A stretch of DNA of 64,000 nucleotides from Cylindrospermum sp. NIES-4074 (GTDB taxonomy: Bacteria; Cyanobacteriota; Cyanobacteriia; Cyanobacteriales; Nostocaceae): positions 213,940 through 277,939 of the forward strand of contig AP018270.1 of NCBI GenBank assembly GCA_003994795.1, read 5' to 3'. This document shows, piece by piece, positions 1-8,725 of the stretch. The translations under genes and the position numbers were made by a program. The notes below the pieces were generated by a model. That model was not told the DNA's origin and made no database searches. It worked only from the letters and a program-made list of their open reading frames with translations. Numbering within the stretch: the first letter of the stretch is position 1; every line of letters starts with the position of its first letter.

Positions 1-335
1 ATTAAGCCTGTAACATCGGATGCAGGAATAACGCTAATTGCGGAACTGGACAAAAAAAGAGAAATAACATCACGACTAGCAGCATGTTTCAAAGACTACC
101 GAGAGCCAAATAAAATTCTGCATCCAGTTAATAGCTTAATTGCACAAAGAATATATGGCTTAATCATGGGCTATGAGGATATAAATGACCACGAAACTTT
201 ACGTCATGATCCAATATTTTCGCTTGCGGTTGGAAAAGTTATTAATTCGGAACAAGGATCAATTACTTTGGCTGGCAAAAGTACCTTAAATCGGCTTGAG
301 CATTGTCCAGAAGATGTATCATCAAATGAACAAAA
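1..335 (+). pseudogene. IS1380-family transposase fragment
   Basis: Frame 1 is open from the first base and reads a segment typical of IS1380 transposases: a stretch ending GYEDINDHETLRHDP, then an LAGKSTLNRLE motif. The 5' part lies outside the window. The 3' part is lost: after about base 335 the reading frame runs into the tail of an oppositely oriented IS630 relic. The catalytic core is missing, so this cannot be active. The family call rests on these two motifs. Confidence 0.7.
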
Positions 336-761
336 GTCTTCTGAAGAATATCCATTCGCTATCCATTCTTGTCGGACAAATTCATATAGTTGCTTTAATT
401 GTTCATAAAAGGTCTCACCATTTCCCTTATCTACAAAGTAACATAATCGCTTCTTGTCACAAAGGCGCAGACCTCCCATTATATTTACTCGACCTCTACT
501 GCGTTGTCCTGTTACTTTTTTTCTCTGCCCTTTTTTACCCCAAGTTTTTCTTCTTAAAACTCTTAAACTAAATCCACTTTCGTCCCAAAACCATACCTGA
601 AAATGATTTGGATTCATTTTAGCTATTGATACATAATTCTTAATTTTCTCTTGAAACTCCTTTCTCTTGACCAGATTTTGTCTGTCTTCTAGACTGTACT
701 TTGCCCATAGATAGACATACTTTTTTCGCTGTAATATCTTCCTCACCTGAGAACCTGTTAG

Positions 762-2122
762 TGGGACTTAGACAGAAATTAAGCCCAAATAAAGCCCAAA
801 CTAGCTTTATAAGCGGCGAACACGTCACGATTCATGGTTAACCAATCAAAAAATCGAAAAGATATTGCTGTTCTAAAGGCTTCTAAAGCTTCAGTAAATA
901 TGTTTAAAGATTTGTTTGCCCACCTTCGTCTTAACCCCCCAGTCATTTGATGCCAAAGAATAAAAGTATAGGCACAAAAAACCAAGATAAAATGTCGAGT
1001 TAGACTTCTTTTATCGCGAACTTGATATTCTTTCAGCCCTAACCAACCTTTGGCTTCCCTATAAAAAACTTCCACCCAATTTCTTTGAGAATAGGTGTTG
1101 ACTATCCATTCTGGAGTCACAATTGATGAAGATACATTAGTAATAAAATAGTCGATATCAGTCGCTTGTGAGAAGGTTGCAGCGTTCATTACGATAGCTA
1201 TACTTCGCTTCCCCTCTAGACGTGATATCTCTACAACTTTTGTTGTAACCCAGACTGTTCTGGGTTTATCTAAATTTAGTTCAATCTCTGTAAAAGCCTC
1301 TTGGGGTAAGCTCTGTGCTAATTCATCGAGTCTAATTGTTTCTTGATTATTTCCTTGTTGATTCACAGTTACTTTTCGATTTTTAGCTAATCCTCCTAGA
1401 TATTTTAATTGGCGATTCTCCAGTTCTAATAGGAATGATGTATTGTTACCATAGCCTGCATCCACAATTACTATCCCTGGTTGATATCCTTTCTGGAGAG
1501 TTCGATCTATTAACTTTATAGCTAATTCAGTTTTTTTCTCAAATTCTGGGTCTTGTTTTCCTTCAGGTAAAAAACTGGCGTGCTGATATAACTCTATATC
1601 CAATGGCAAACTTTTCCTTCCATCATATAGATGAGTTGTTACTACTACTATGCCATTATCTGTTTTGCCAATTTCTCCAATGTACTGCCTTCCTACTCCG
1701 GCAGTAAAATTACCACTTTTCCGATGACCAGAATCATCAATTATTAAGCTAAATCCTCTACTAATTCTCGTTTGACTACACTTGTTCATGATCTCTAACC
1801 GACGTTCGTTGATCTTTAAATCAGACCAAGGCGCTTCGGTTAAAAAGTGGTGTAATTGATGGTAATTCACCCCTATAGCGTTCTCTGCCATCTGAAATAG
1901 GTTTTTTCTCTCGCTTTCACCCAATAATCCTCCTAAATAATGTCTAAACTCTCTTTTTTGAGCTTTATGAGTAAATACATCATCAAATCGGCTACACCAT
2001 TTTTCAAAACATGGGGGCATGGCTGCGGGGGTTGTCTCTTTCATGGAGTGTTACTTCGACGTGAAAGCTATGCTGGTAAAGCATTCTACTCTATTTTTGA
2101 CTTCTATTTTGTTTAAGTCCCA
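762..2122 (-). mobile_element. IS701-type insertion sequence with clean ends
   Basis: A 1361-bp element with terminal inverted repeats TGGGACTTA(G/A)AC, flanked by a 4-bp duplication TTAG at 758-761 and 2123-2126. This fits the YTAR-type target that I recall for the IS701 family. Removing the element and one TTAG restores the reading frame of the IS630 transposase across the site (IKL joined to TGSQVRK), which proves the insertion and fixes both ends. Confidence 0.88.
779..2044 (-). CDS. IS701-family DDE transposase
   Basis: A 421-aa transposase filling the element. The N-terminal region (FEKWCSRFDDVFTHKAQKREFRHYL, about residues 13-37, written here as separate blocks FEKWCSRF and REFRHYLGGLL) is typical of the IS701/IS4-like DDE_5 group. 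Acidic candidates are in LIIDDSGHRKSG (about residue 100), VIVDAGYGNNTSFL (about 195) and the C-terminal NWVEVFYREAKGWLGL block (about 325). No frameshift or stop is seen and the ends are intact, so the element may still be mobile. It lies on the minus strand inside the IS630 relic. Confidence 0.85.
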   Translation of the reverse strand: MKETTPAAMPPCFEKWCSRFDDVFTHKAQKREFRHYLGGLLGESERKNLFQMAENAIGVNYHQLHHFLTEAPWSDLKINERRLEIMNKCSQTRISRGFSLIIDDSGHRKSGNFTAGVGRQYIGEIGKTDNGIVVVTTHLYDGRKSLPLDIELYQHASFLPEGKQDPEFEKKTELAIKLIDRTLQKGYQPGIVIVDAGYGNNTSFLLELENRQLKYLGGLAKNRKVTVNQQGNNQETIRLDELAQSLPQEAFTEIELNLDKPRTVWVTTKVVEISRLEGKRSIAIVMNAATFSQATDIDYFITNVSSSIVTPEWIVNTYSQRNWVEVFYREAKGWLGLKEYQVRDKRSLTRHFILVFCAYTFILWHQMTGGLRRRWANKSLNIFTEALEAFRTAISFRFFDWLTMNRDVFAAYKASLGFIWA

Positions 2123-2564
2123 TTAGTTTAATTCCCGTTTTCTCTTCTAAGTATGTAGCTAATCTTTCTCCTGTCCATCTGCCAAATTCATATCCTAAAT
2201 CACTTGGTTCTTTTTCTACCGTTTCTATTAATTTATCTAGATATTCTTGTGTGGCTTTTCTATATTCTCTTTTTCTTCTGCCATCTTCTAGGCTTTCTAT
2301 TTCATCTGGATCTCCATGAACACACCAATAGGCTATTGTTCGACGTGAACAACCTATTACAGCCGCAATTTCTTCTTGAGTTCTACCATCATTCATTAAT
2401 AATAGTATTAAAACTCTCTCTCTGACCTCTGCTCTAAGACTCTGTTTCAAAATTTCTTGCAGATGCTGTTTTTTCTCTAAACTCAAAAAACCTTTTGCAG
2501 GCATAGCACCCCCTAATATAACTTATATCAATATTATTGTATGCAATTTATAGGCGCGACAGCT

Positions 2565-2916
2565 TAATTAGTAGTGCTTGCCCTTATAGGGAAGTTTTCG
2601 CAACGGTTTATAATCGCTTATCTAAACTACCTTGTCCTGGCTAATAATGGACTAATTAAATTTATGATTAATAGCTGCTGACTTGGGGTTATTTTACTTG
2701 ATTTAAACCCATGTATTGGCATGTAAATTTTTACTACTAGAAGTTTTTAGTTTCAGGATTCATTGCTTTTGATGTATTATATATATCCTTGCTCTGTTCG
2801 GTCTTTACTTTGAGTTGCCCACGCTCTAAAGGTATTTTGATAATGTATTAATTAAATCATCTTAAATCTGACTAATCCAAGTGTTTTTTTTCACTTGTGA
2901 GAAATCCGGGATAAAC
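2565..2916. other. Gene-free stretch between IS remnants
   Basis: AT-rich DNA between the outer end of the IS630 relic and the dead IS4 transposase. I see no ORF of note, no repeat family from elsewhere in the window and no clear inverted repeat for the IS4 element on this side. Confidence 0.5.
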
Positions 2917-3962
2917 CTATCCAGAAATTACTGTGACGTTTCTCAGTTCTATTTTTTTTTCTTGGCGACAAATATAAGAATCAAGTTTTTGAAATTTAGT
3001 TCTTTGCCCATGTAACCAAGCACTGGTCATAGCCAAAGCAATTAAAAAAATCAAACGTACAAGTCTATCAGGACTAGCTTGAGAACTTTCCAAATTGTAG
3101 CCGCCAGTTTTACAATCTTTGAACATCACTACCCTTCGGGAACGCCAAGGGCGAACAATCCCAAAACGTTGAGCATATATTTTGAGGGCAGTGTTTAAGT
3201 CAGGTAAATTAGTTAATAAATACCAAGCGTCTTTTTCTTGTTTACCTCTATACTTCCTTTTCCAATAAACAGCTAAATTAAAGCAACCAAAACCTTTTTT
3301 CTGAGTAACTTTAACATTAGTATAAAAGTAGCGAACACCAGGATAAATCTCAATGCTACTTAAAGGCTGAAATTTCTGTCTTTTCTTCCGAAAAGTAGTA
3401 TCTTTTTTTGACGAAATACAAAACTCAGGTTCTGCTTGTGGAGCCAATGTGCTAGTTCTACGCTGTGAAATTCTCTGTCCCCGATAATTACTAGCTTATA
3501 GTTTTTTAATAAGCGGATTACTGGACGTAATACTTTTTGTTGTTCAGTAAGGTTGCTACTACCATCTTTCTCTAATAAGCACCAATATATTGGCCAAGCT
3601 CTTTTTTGGTAAATCACACTCACCATCAACACATTATTGCTTTTCCACTGTGTTCTATCCATCGCAATCGTTAACTGTGACCCTACTTTAAAGTGTTGGT
3701 TAATGATTGCTTCAATAATCGGGAACCACAACAATACTACACTCAAGGCATTCAGCGTTAAAAACCTTTGTAAATGCCGTCTACGACTGTTTTGTTGTAT
3801 TGGTAATGGTAGTGTCGCTGCCAGTCTTTCTATCTTTACTTGTTTTTGATTTTGTAGTAACCACACCAACATCTTTAGGGTGATTAACTGTGCTTTATTC
3901 AAGTATTTTTCTAAAAATTTTTGGTAGAATGATGCCAGCATTATAATGACGGTCTTGGTCAA
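2917..3962 (-). pseudogene. IS4-family transposase, frameshifted and with catalytic Glu lost
   Basis: Two overlapping minus-strand frames (3360-3962 N-terminal, 2917-3447 C-terminal) together match the intact 397-aa IS4 transposase at 61048-62241: AMDRTQW, IIGDREF and TGGYNLE correspond to VIDRTKW, VLGDREF and SGGYKLE. The frame changes near 3420. In addition the Y-(2)-R-(3)-E signature reads YAQRFGIV instead of YKKRFDIE: an in-frame palindromic repeat insertion (about 3128-3154) replaces the catalytic glutamate. TGTCGCCCCTTGAA at 4108-4121 resembles the IS4 inverted repeat and may be the element's end. The gene is dead twice over. Confidence 0.85.
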
Positions 3963-4357
3963 ATTACGAGACCGTTCTTTTTTACCATTAAACTGTACCC
4001 TACAGATAGTTGCTTAATAGCTGTACAGTTCATTCTCAATAAGCGCACAAATTTTTCCTGGGGTCTGTGCCTCCTAAACCTTTAGCTTGCAGGGTTTAGA
4101 GGCGATTGTCGCCCCTTGAAGCATCTGGCTCAAGCAAGTCACAAACTACTAGTAGTCCACCACGCAAATTATGATAGGTCATAGATCCCCAACTTCTTTA
4201 AGAAGTCGGGGATCTGAACACCCGCGACCTGTCAAAATCAATCGGGTGGAGTACTAATGTGATCGCTAGCAAGAAAAGATTTACGCTGGTATCAGGCGAC
4301 CACAGACAATGCTTGGCAAATTTTCGGACAGGTCTAATATTTATTAGGTTGAATCAG
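3963..4357. other. Upstream region of the efflux operon, with IS end and palindrome
   Basis: Holds the likely end of the dead IS4 element (4108-4121) and a perfect palindromic repeat (4183-4215). A frame open from GTG 4259 runs into the adaptor gene, but the encoded first 33 residues do not look like an adaptor N-terminus, so I treat it as non-coding. A promoter for the efflux operon should lie here, but I could not identify a convincing one. Confidence 0.5.
4183..4215. repeat. Palindromic repeat, perfect arms
   Basis: AGATCCCC at 4183-4190 pairs with GGGGATCT at 4208-4215, and the inner ACTTC/GAAGT continues the stem around TTTAA. Palindromes of this type are common intergenic repeats in Nostoc-type genomes. 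It lies about 140 bp upstream of the efflux adaptor start and could act as an RNA hairpin, but no run of T follows. Confidence 0.75.
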
Positions 4358-5818
4358 ATGATTGCCCATATAGAAATCCCAATCATTGGTAAAAAAGCGA
4401 AATATTCATTACTCTGGCTAATTGGGCTAACAGCAGTTGGAGTCTTAATTCTTGCCACAACCATGACCTTGAAAGTGGTAAATCGCAAGACAAGCAAACA
4501 AGATATTGCACAGTTAACTATCCCAGTCACAGAGAGAAGCGTTATTGTGCGCATCACTGCTAGTGGAAAGGTGCAGCCACTGCAAAGTGTCAATATCAGC
4601 CCTAAAAATCCTGGAATTCTGGCTAAACTGGATGTAGAACAGGGACAAACCTTGCAGCAGGGGCAAATAATTGCCCAAATGGATAATTCTGAGATTAAAA
4701 CACAAATCCTCCAGTACCAAGCGAAATTAACCCAAGCAAAAGCACAGTTAGCAGAAAGTCAAGCTGGTAGCCGTTCCGAAGACATTGGGGAAGCGAAAGC
4801 CCAGCTAGCAGAAGCCGAAGCCCAGCTGAGTGTATTGCGTGAGGGTAATCGATTACAAGAGATTGAACAAGCGCAAGCACAAGTAGAATCAGCACAAGCC
4901 CAGGTGGAACTGACTCAAGCACGAGTTAAGCGCTATCAGGAATTAGCCAAAGCAGGTGCTATTTCCCAAGACTCCCTGGAACAATACATCAGTGAAGATA
5001 AAAGGGCAAAAGCCGCTTTAGCAGAAAATCAACGCCGATTATCTCTGCTAAAAAGTGGCAACCGCAATGAGGACATTAAAAGACAACAAGCAGTGGTTAA
5101 CCAACAACGTGAAGCCTTACGAAAGTTGCAAAATGGCAGTCGTCCGCAGGAAATTGAGCGCCTGAAAGCAGCCGTAGCAGAGGCGGAAGCGCAGTTGAAA
5201 CAACAGCAAGTGCAGTTAGGAGATACAATTATCCGCGCTCCTTTTTCGGGGGTTGTTACCCAGAAGTATGCTACACCAGGAGGGTATGTCAGTCCAGCGA
5301 CATCGGCTTCTAATGATGCATCTGCGACTTCGACCTCAATTATTGCCTTGGCAAAGGGTTTAGAAGTAATTGCAAAAGTGCCAGAAGTTGATATTCCTCA
5401 CGTTAAGGTAGGACAAAAAGTAGAAATTATGGTTGACGCTTATGGCGATGAAGTATTTCATGGTCATGTGCGGTTAATTTCTCCAGAAGCCATAGTTGAG
5501 CAAAATGTCACATCTTTCAAAGTGCGTGTGGATATTGATACAGGCATAGAAAAACTGCGGTCGGGAATGAATGTGAATAATGTGACATTTATTGGCAAAA
5601 CTATCCGAAATGCCCTATTGATTCCTCAAGAGACAATTGTCACTCAGCAAGGTAAGACTGGTGTTATGGTGCCAGATACCAATAATCAACCAGTATTTCG
5701 CCCGGTAACTATTGGTGTGAGTGTTGACAGTCAAATTCAAGTTTTGCAAGGGCTAAAAGCAGGCGATCGCGTATTTAATGACCTTCCCCAAGACCAACAA
5801 CCCAAGCCATTAATCTAG
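4358..5818 (+). CDS. MacA/HlyD-type membrane fusion protein (efflux adaptor)
   Basis: Periplasmic adaptor of an ABC export system. I chose ATG 4358 (486 aa) because the sequence from there has a short cytoplasmic tail and one membrane segment (LLWLIGLTAVGVLILATTM, about residues 17-35). It is followed by a lipoyl half-motif (GKVQPLQSVNISPK), a long Q/A-rich coiled coil with repeated GSR/GNR breaks, the second lipoyl half (IIRAPFSGVVTQ) and a beta-barrel domain. Three internal copies of a coiled-coil unit are visible. The stop TAG lies in the duplicated target of the downstream IS5-type element. The cognate permease is at 7511, so an operon is inferred. Confidence 0.85.
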   Translation: MIAHIEIPIIGKKAKYSLLWLIGLTAVGVLILATTMTLKVVNRKTSKQDIAQLTIPVTERSVIVRITASGKVQPLQSVNISPKNPGILAKLDVEQGQTLQQGQIIAQMDNSEIKTQILQYQAKLTQAKAQLAESQAGSRSEDIGEAKAQLAEAEAQLSVLREGNRLQEIEQAQAQVESAQAQVELTQARVKRYQELAKAGAISQDSLEQYISEDKRAKAALAENQRRLSLLKSGNRNEDIKRQQAVVNQQREALRKLQNGSRPQEIERLKAAVAEAEAQLKQQQVQLGDTIIRAPFSGVVTQKYATPGGYVSPATSASNDASATSTSIIALAKGLEVIAKVPEVDIPHVKVGQKVEIMVDAYGDEVFHGHVRLISPEAIVEQNVTSFKVRVDIDTGIEKLRSGMNVNNVTFIGKTIRNALLIPQETIVTQQGKTGVMVPDTNNQPVFRPVTIGVSVDSQIQVLQGLKAGDRVFNDLPQDQQPKPLI

Positions 5819-5820
5819 TT

Positions 5821-7494
5821 AGGGCTTGCTGAATAAAGCCAAAAGCTAGATAAATAAAGAGCTTGAGGGTTAGAAAAGAGGAACGAGGTGGAAGGAAAAA
5901 GGGTAAAATAAGTAAAAACCCTTGCATTAAGGTGCATCAAAATGTATCGAAAAGAGCAGAAACAAGACACGCCACCAGAAGAATTTGAACTACCCTTTGG
6001 GGGAAAACTAGCAGCCGATAACCGCTGGGTGATGTTAGCGGAAATAATACCTTGGTCAGAATTTGAGGCAGAATACGCAGCCATATTTACAGAAGAAACA
6101 GGCGCGCCAGCGAAAACATTTAGAATGGCATTAGGAGCATTAATAATCAAAGAAAAACTAGGAATAAGTGATAGAGAAATAGTGGAGCAAATAAGAGAGA
6201 ATCCCTATCTGCAATACTTTATAGGAATGTCAGCCTATAGTAATAATTCCCCATTTGACTCATCAATGATGGTTCATTTTCGAGAAAGAATAGATATGAA
6301 CTTAGTCAACAAATTGAATCAAGAAATAGTCAAAAAGGCGTTAGAAAGTCAAGAGGAGGCAGAAGTAAAATCAAAAAAGTCAGAGGTCGAGGATTCAAAA
6401 AGTGAGGCGACTAATCGAGGGAAATTAATATTAGATGCAAGTTGTGCGCCATCAGATATAAGTTATCCCACAGATTTAGGATTATTAAATCAAGCGAGAA
6501 AGCAGACAGAAATAATTATAGATACATTATATAACTCCCTCTTGGGAAAAACAAATAACAAACCAAGAACCTATAGAAAAAGAGCGAGAAAGAATTATTT
6601 GGCAGTAGCCAGAAGAAGAAGACCAACAGTTAAACAAAGAAGAGAAGCAATTAAAAAGCAACTACAATACATCAAAAGAAATTTAGCGCACATTCAGCAA
6701 CTAATAGATTCAGATGCGTCACTATTAAAACTGAGCAACAGACAATATAAAATGTTGTTAGTAGTCACAGAAGTATATCGTCAACAATTATGGTTATATG
6801 AAAATAAAAACCGGAGTATAGAAGATAGGATTGTGAGTTTAAGTCAACCGCATATTCGTCCCATAGTTCGTGGCAAAGCAGCTAAAAACACAGAGTTTGG
6901 GGCCAAGTTTTCCGCCAGTTGCTTTGATGGCTATGTATTTTTAGACCACATCAGTTGGAATAATTTTAATGAATCAGGGGACTTAAAATCACAAGTAGAA
7001 GCCTATAAAAATTACACTGGATATTATCCTGAATCAGTTCATGTTGATAAGATTTATCGCACAAGGGAAAATAGAGCTTGGTGTCAAGACAGAGGAATTA
7101 GAATCAGTGGTCCGCCATTAGGAAGACCACCCAAAAATGTTAGTAAAGAAAATAAGAAACAAGCTGCTGATGATGAAAGAATTCGTAACTGTATTGAGGG
7201 CAAATTTGGACAAGGTAAACGAAGATTTAGCCTGGGTAGAATCATGGCTAAACTGCCTCATACTTCTTTAACTTCTATTGCTATTTCTTTTTTAGTTATG
7301 AATCTTTCTACCTTGTTATCACGGCTTTTTTGGGGATTTTTGTGTCATTTTTTCAGAACAACGTCTTTTTTTCGCTCTCGTATTAACGAAAGTTATCGTT
7401 CAGGGAATTCATCCAATAAAAACTTATTTTTTACTCTGTCTGACTATTTTGTTAATTCTTCTCTTTCCTTTTCTTGACTTTTTCAGCAAGCCCT
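5821..7494 (+). mobile_element. IS5-type element inserted between macA-like and macB-like genes
   Basis: The ends are near-perfect inverted repeats, GGGCTTGCTGAA at the left and TTCAGCAAGCCC at the right. The flanking sequence CTAGTTAG is present on both sides (5815-5822 and 7493-7500), so the exact end and the duplication length (4 to 8 bp) are ambiguous. Removing the element would leave the two efflux genes about 20 bp apart. It contains one transposase gene. Confidence 0.8.
5942..7477 (+). CDS. IS5-family (DUF772-type) transposase
   Basis: A 511-aa transposase. The N-terminal about 120 residues match the DUF772-type region (PAKTFRMALGALIIKEKLGISD as separate blocks FRMALGALI and KEKLGISDREIV; NSPFDSSMMVHFRERI). 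The first catalytic Asp is in LILDASCAPSDI (about residue 163), the second in VHVDKIYRT (about 368), and the Glu in NCIEGKFGQGKRRF (about 425). Between them lies a basic K/R-rich linker. The frame is intact. Families with this layout are filed under IS5 or IS1182; I favour IS5. Confidence 0.85.
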   Translation: MYRKEQKQDTPPEEFELPFGGKLAADNRWVMLAEIIPWSEFEAEYAAIFTEETGAPAKTFRMALGALIIKEKLGISDREIVEQIRENPYLQYFIGMSAYSNNSPFDSSMMVHFRERIDMNLVNKLNQEIVKKALESQEEAEVKSKKSEVEDSKSEATNRGKLILDASCAPSDISYPTDLGLLNQARKQTEIIIDTLYNSLLGKTNNKPRTYRKRARKNYLAVARRRRPTVKQRREAIKKQLQYIKRNLAHIQQLIDSDASLLKLSNRQYKMLLVVTEVYRQQLWLYENKNRSIEDRIVSLSQPHIRPIVRGKAAKNTEFGAKFSASCFDGYVFLDHISWNNFNESGDLKSQVEAYKNYTGYYPESVHVDKIYRTRENRAWCQDRGIRISGPPLGRPPKNVSKENKKQAADDERIRNCIEGKFGQGKRRFSLGRIMAKLPHTSLTSIAISFLVMNLSTLLSRLFWGFLCHFFRTTSFFRSRINESYRSGNSSNKNLFFTLSDYFVNSSLSFS

Positions 7495-7510
7495 AGTTAG
7501 CAGTCAGAGC

Positions 7511-8725
7511 ATGAATATTCTAGAAAGCTTCAAAATGGCTACGACTACATTGCTGGCAAATAAACTCCGCAGTAGTTTGACCATGCTAGGAATTATCATC
7601 GGTAATGCCTCAGTGATTGCCATGATTGGAATTGGTGAGGGAGCGCAAAAGTTTGCTACTCAACAATTTGAAGCATTGGGTCCAAATACGCTGTTTATTT
7701 TTCCTGGCAGTCCTGAAGCTCAGAACACAGCCATTTTAACACCGAAGACATTGGTACTCGCTGATGCCGAAGCGATCGCCAAGCAAATATCTACAGTTAA
7801 AAATGTGGCTCCAGATATTACTAACAAGATAACTATTAATTACCGCAACAAAAACTCAAATAGCTCAGTTATCGGGACGACACCAACATATCTGACCGTC
7901 CGCAATTTTAAAATCGCTCGTGGCAGGTTTTTTAATGCGTTAGATGTAAAACGCCATCAACCAGTAGCGATTTTAGGCCCTGATTTGGCAAAAAAATTGT
8001 TTGGCAGTCAAAACCCTATTGGACAGCAGGTACAGATTCAAAATGTTGCCTTCCAAGTAATTGGCTTAACAGTAGCAAAAGGCTCCTTCTTAGGTGAGAA
8101 CAATGATGATTCTGCTTTTATCCCCATCACCACCATGTCCAGTAGGGTTGTAGGCAGGACTTCTCCTTATGGTATCGACCTTTCACTGATCTCCGTGTCT
8201 GCTAAAAATCAAAATAGCATCAGGGCGGCAGAATTTCAAATCAAAAACTTGCTGCGTCTGCGTCACAAAATTACTCAAGATGATGACTTTAGCATTGAAA
8301 CCCAAAAAAATATTCTAGAAATAATTAATACAATTTCCCGTGCATTGACCGTGATGTTGGCAGCGACCGCGGGAATTTCTTTACTTGTCGGTGGGATTGG
8401 CATCATGAATATTATGCTCGTTTCCGTCACAGAACGTACCCAAGAAATTGGACTACGCAAAGCAATCGGTGCTAACCAGCAAGACATCTTATTGCAATTC
8501 ATCATTGAAGCTGTCCTACTCTCAGTCGTTGGCGGTGTACTAGGAATTGTTATCGGTGGCAGTGTCGTTGTGGTAGCTAGCATTCTCACACCTTTAAAAG
8601 CTGGAGTCTCACCTGTAGCAGTGATTGTAGCTGCCAGTGTTTCTGGCGGTATTGGTTTATTCTTTGGCGTTGTTCCTGCACGTCGCGCTGCTCAACTCGA
8701 CCCAATTGTGGCACTCAGAAGCTAG
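7511..8725 (+). CDS. MacB-type ABC transporter permease (FtsX superfamily)
   Basis: A 404-aa inner-membrane permease. The N-terminal segment (LRSSLTMLGIIIGNASVIAM, about residues 21-40) is the first membrane helix, followed by a MacB_PCD-like periplasmic domain (about 45-240) and three C-terminal helices with the family motif GGIGIMNIMLVSVTER and REIG-like QEIGLRKAIGA (about 295-320). It would work with the upstream adaptor, from which it is now separated by the IS5-type element. The ATPase that normally belongs to such a system is not next to it: the stop codon is followed at once by IS copy 1. Loss of the ATPase, or its location elsewhere, is inferred. Confidence 0.88.
   Translation: MNILESFKMATTTLLANKLRSSLTMLGIIIGNASVIAMIGIGEGAQKFATQQFEALGPNTLFIFPGSPEAQNTAILTPKTLVLADAEAIAKQISTVKNVAPDITNKITINYRNKNSNSSVIGTTPTYLTVRNFKIARGRFFNALDVKRHQPVAILGPDLAKKLFGSQNPIGQQVQIQNVAFQVIGLTVAKGSFLGENNDDSAFIPITTMSSRVVGRTSPYGIDLSLISVSAKNQNSIRAAEFQIKNLLRLRHKITQDDDFSIETQKNILEIINTISRALTVMLAATAGISLLVGGIGIMNIMLVSVTERTQEIGLRKAIGANQQDILLQFIIEAVLLSVVGGVLGIVIGGSVVVVASILTPLKAGVSPVAVIVAASVSGGIGLFFGVVPARRAAQLDPIVALRS

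Larger units (their letters stand above)
340..2564 (-). mobile_element. IS630-type element relic, split by an IS701-type insertion
   Basis: On the minus strand the transposase start (codons from 2504 down to about 2127: HTH region with EEIAAVIGCSRRTIAYWCVHGDP) continues after the inserted IS701 at 757 down to about 345 (SQVRKILQRKKYVYLW, then the VWFWDESGFSLRV block). It aligns well with the intact 370-aa IS630 transposase at 44432-45544. The C-terminal third with the later acidic residues is missing, replaced by the junction with the IS1380 fragment. The outer inverted repeat survives as GCGCGACAGCT next to TA at 2565-2566, comparable to GCGTAACAGCT in the intact copy. Confidence 0.8.

Noticed and set aside
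4259-4357. Extension of the efflux adaptor to GTG 4259
   Set aside because: The added 33 residues do not resemble an adaptor N-terminus, and the ATG at 4358 gives the usual short tail before the membrane helix.
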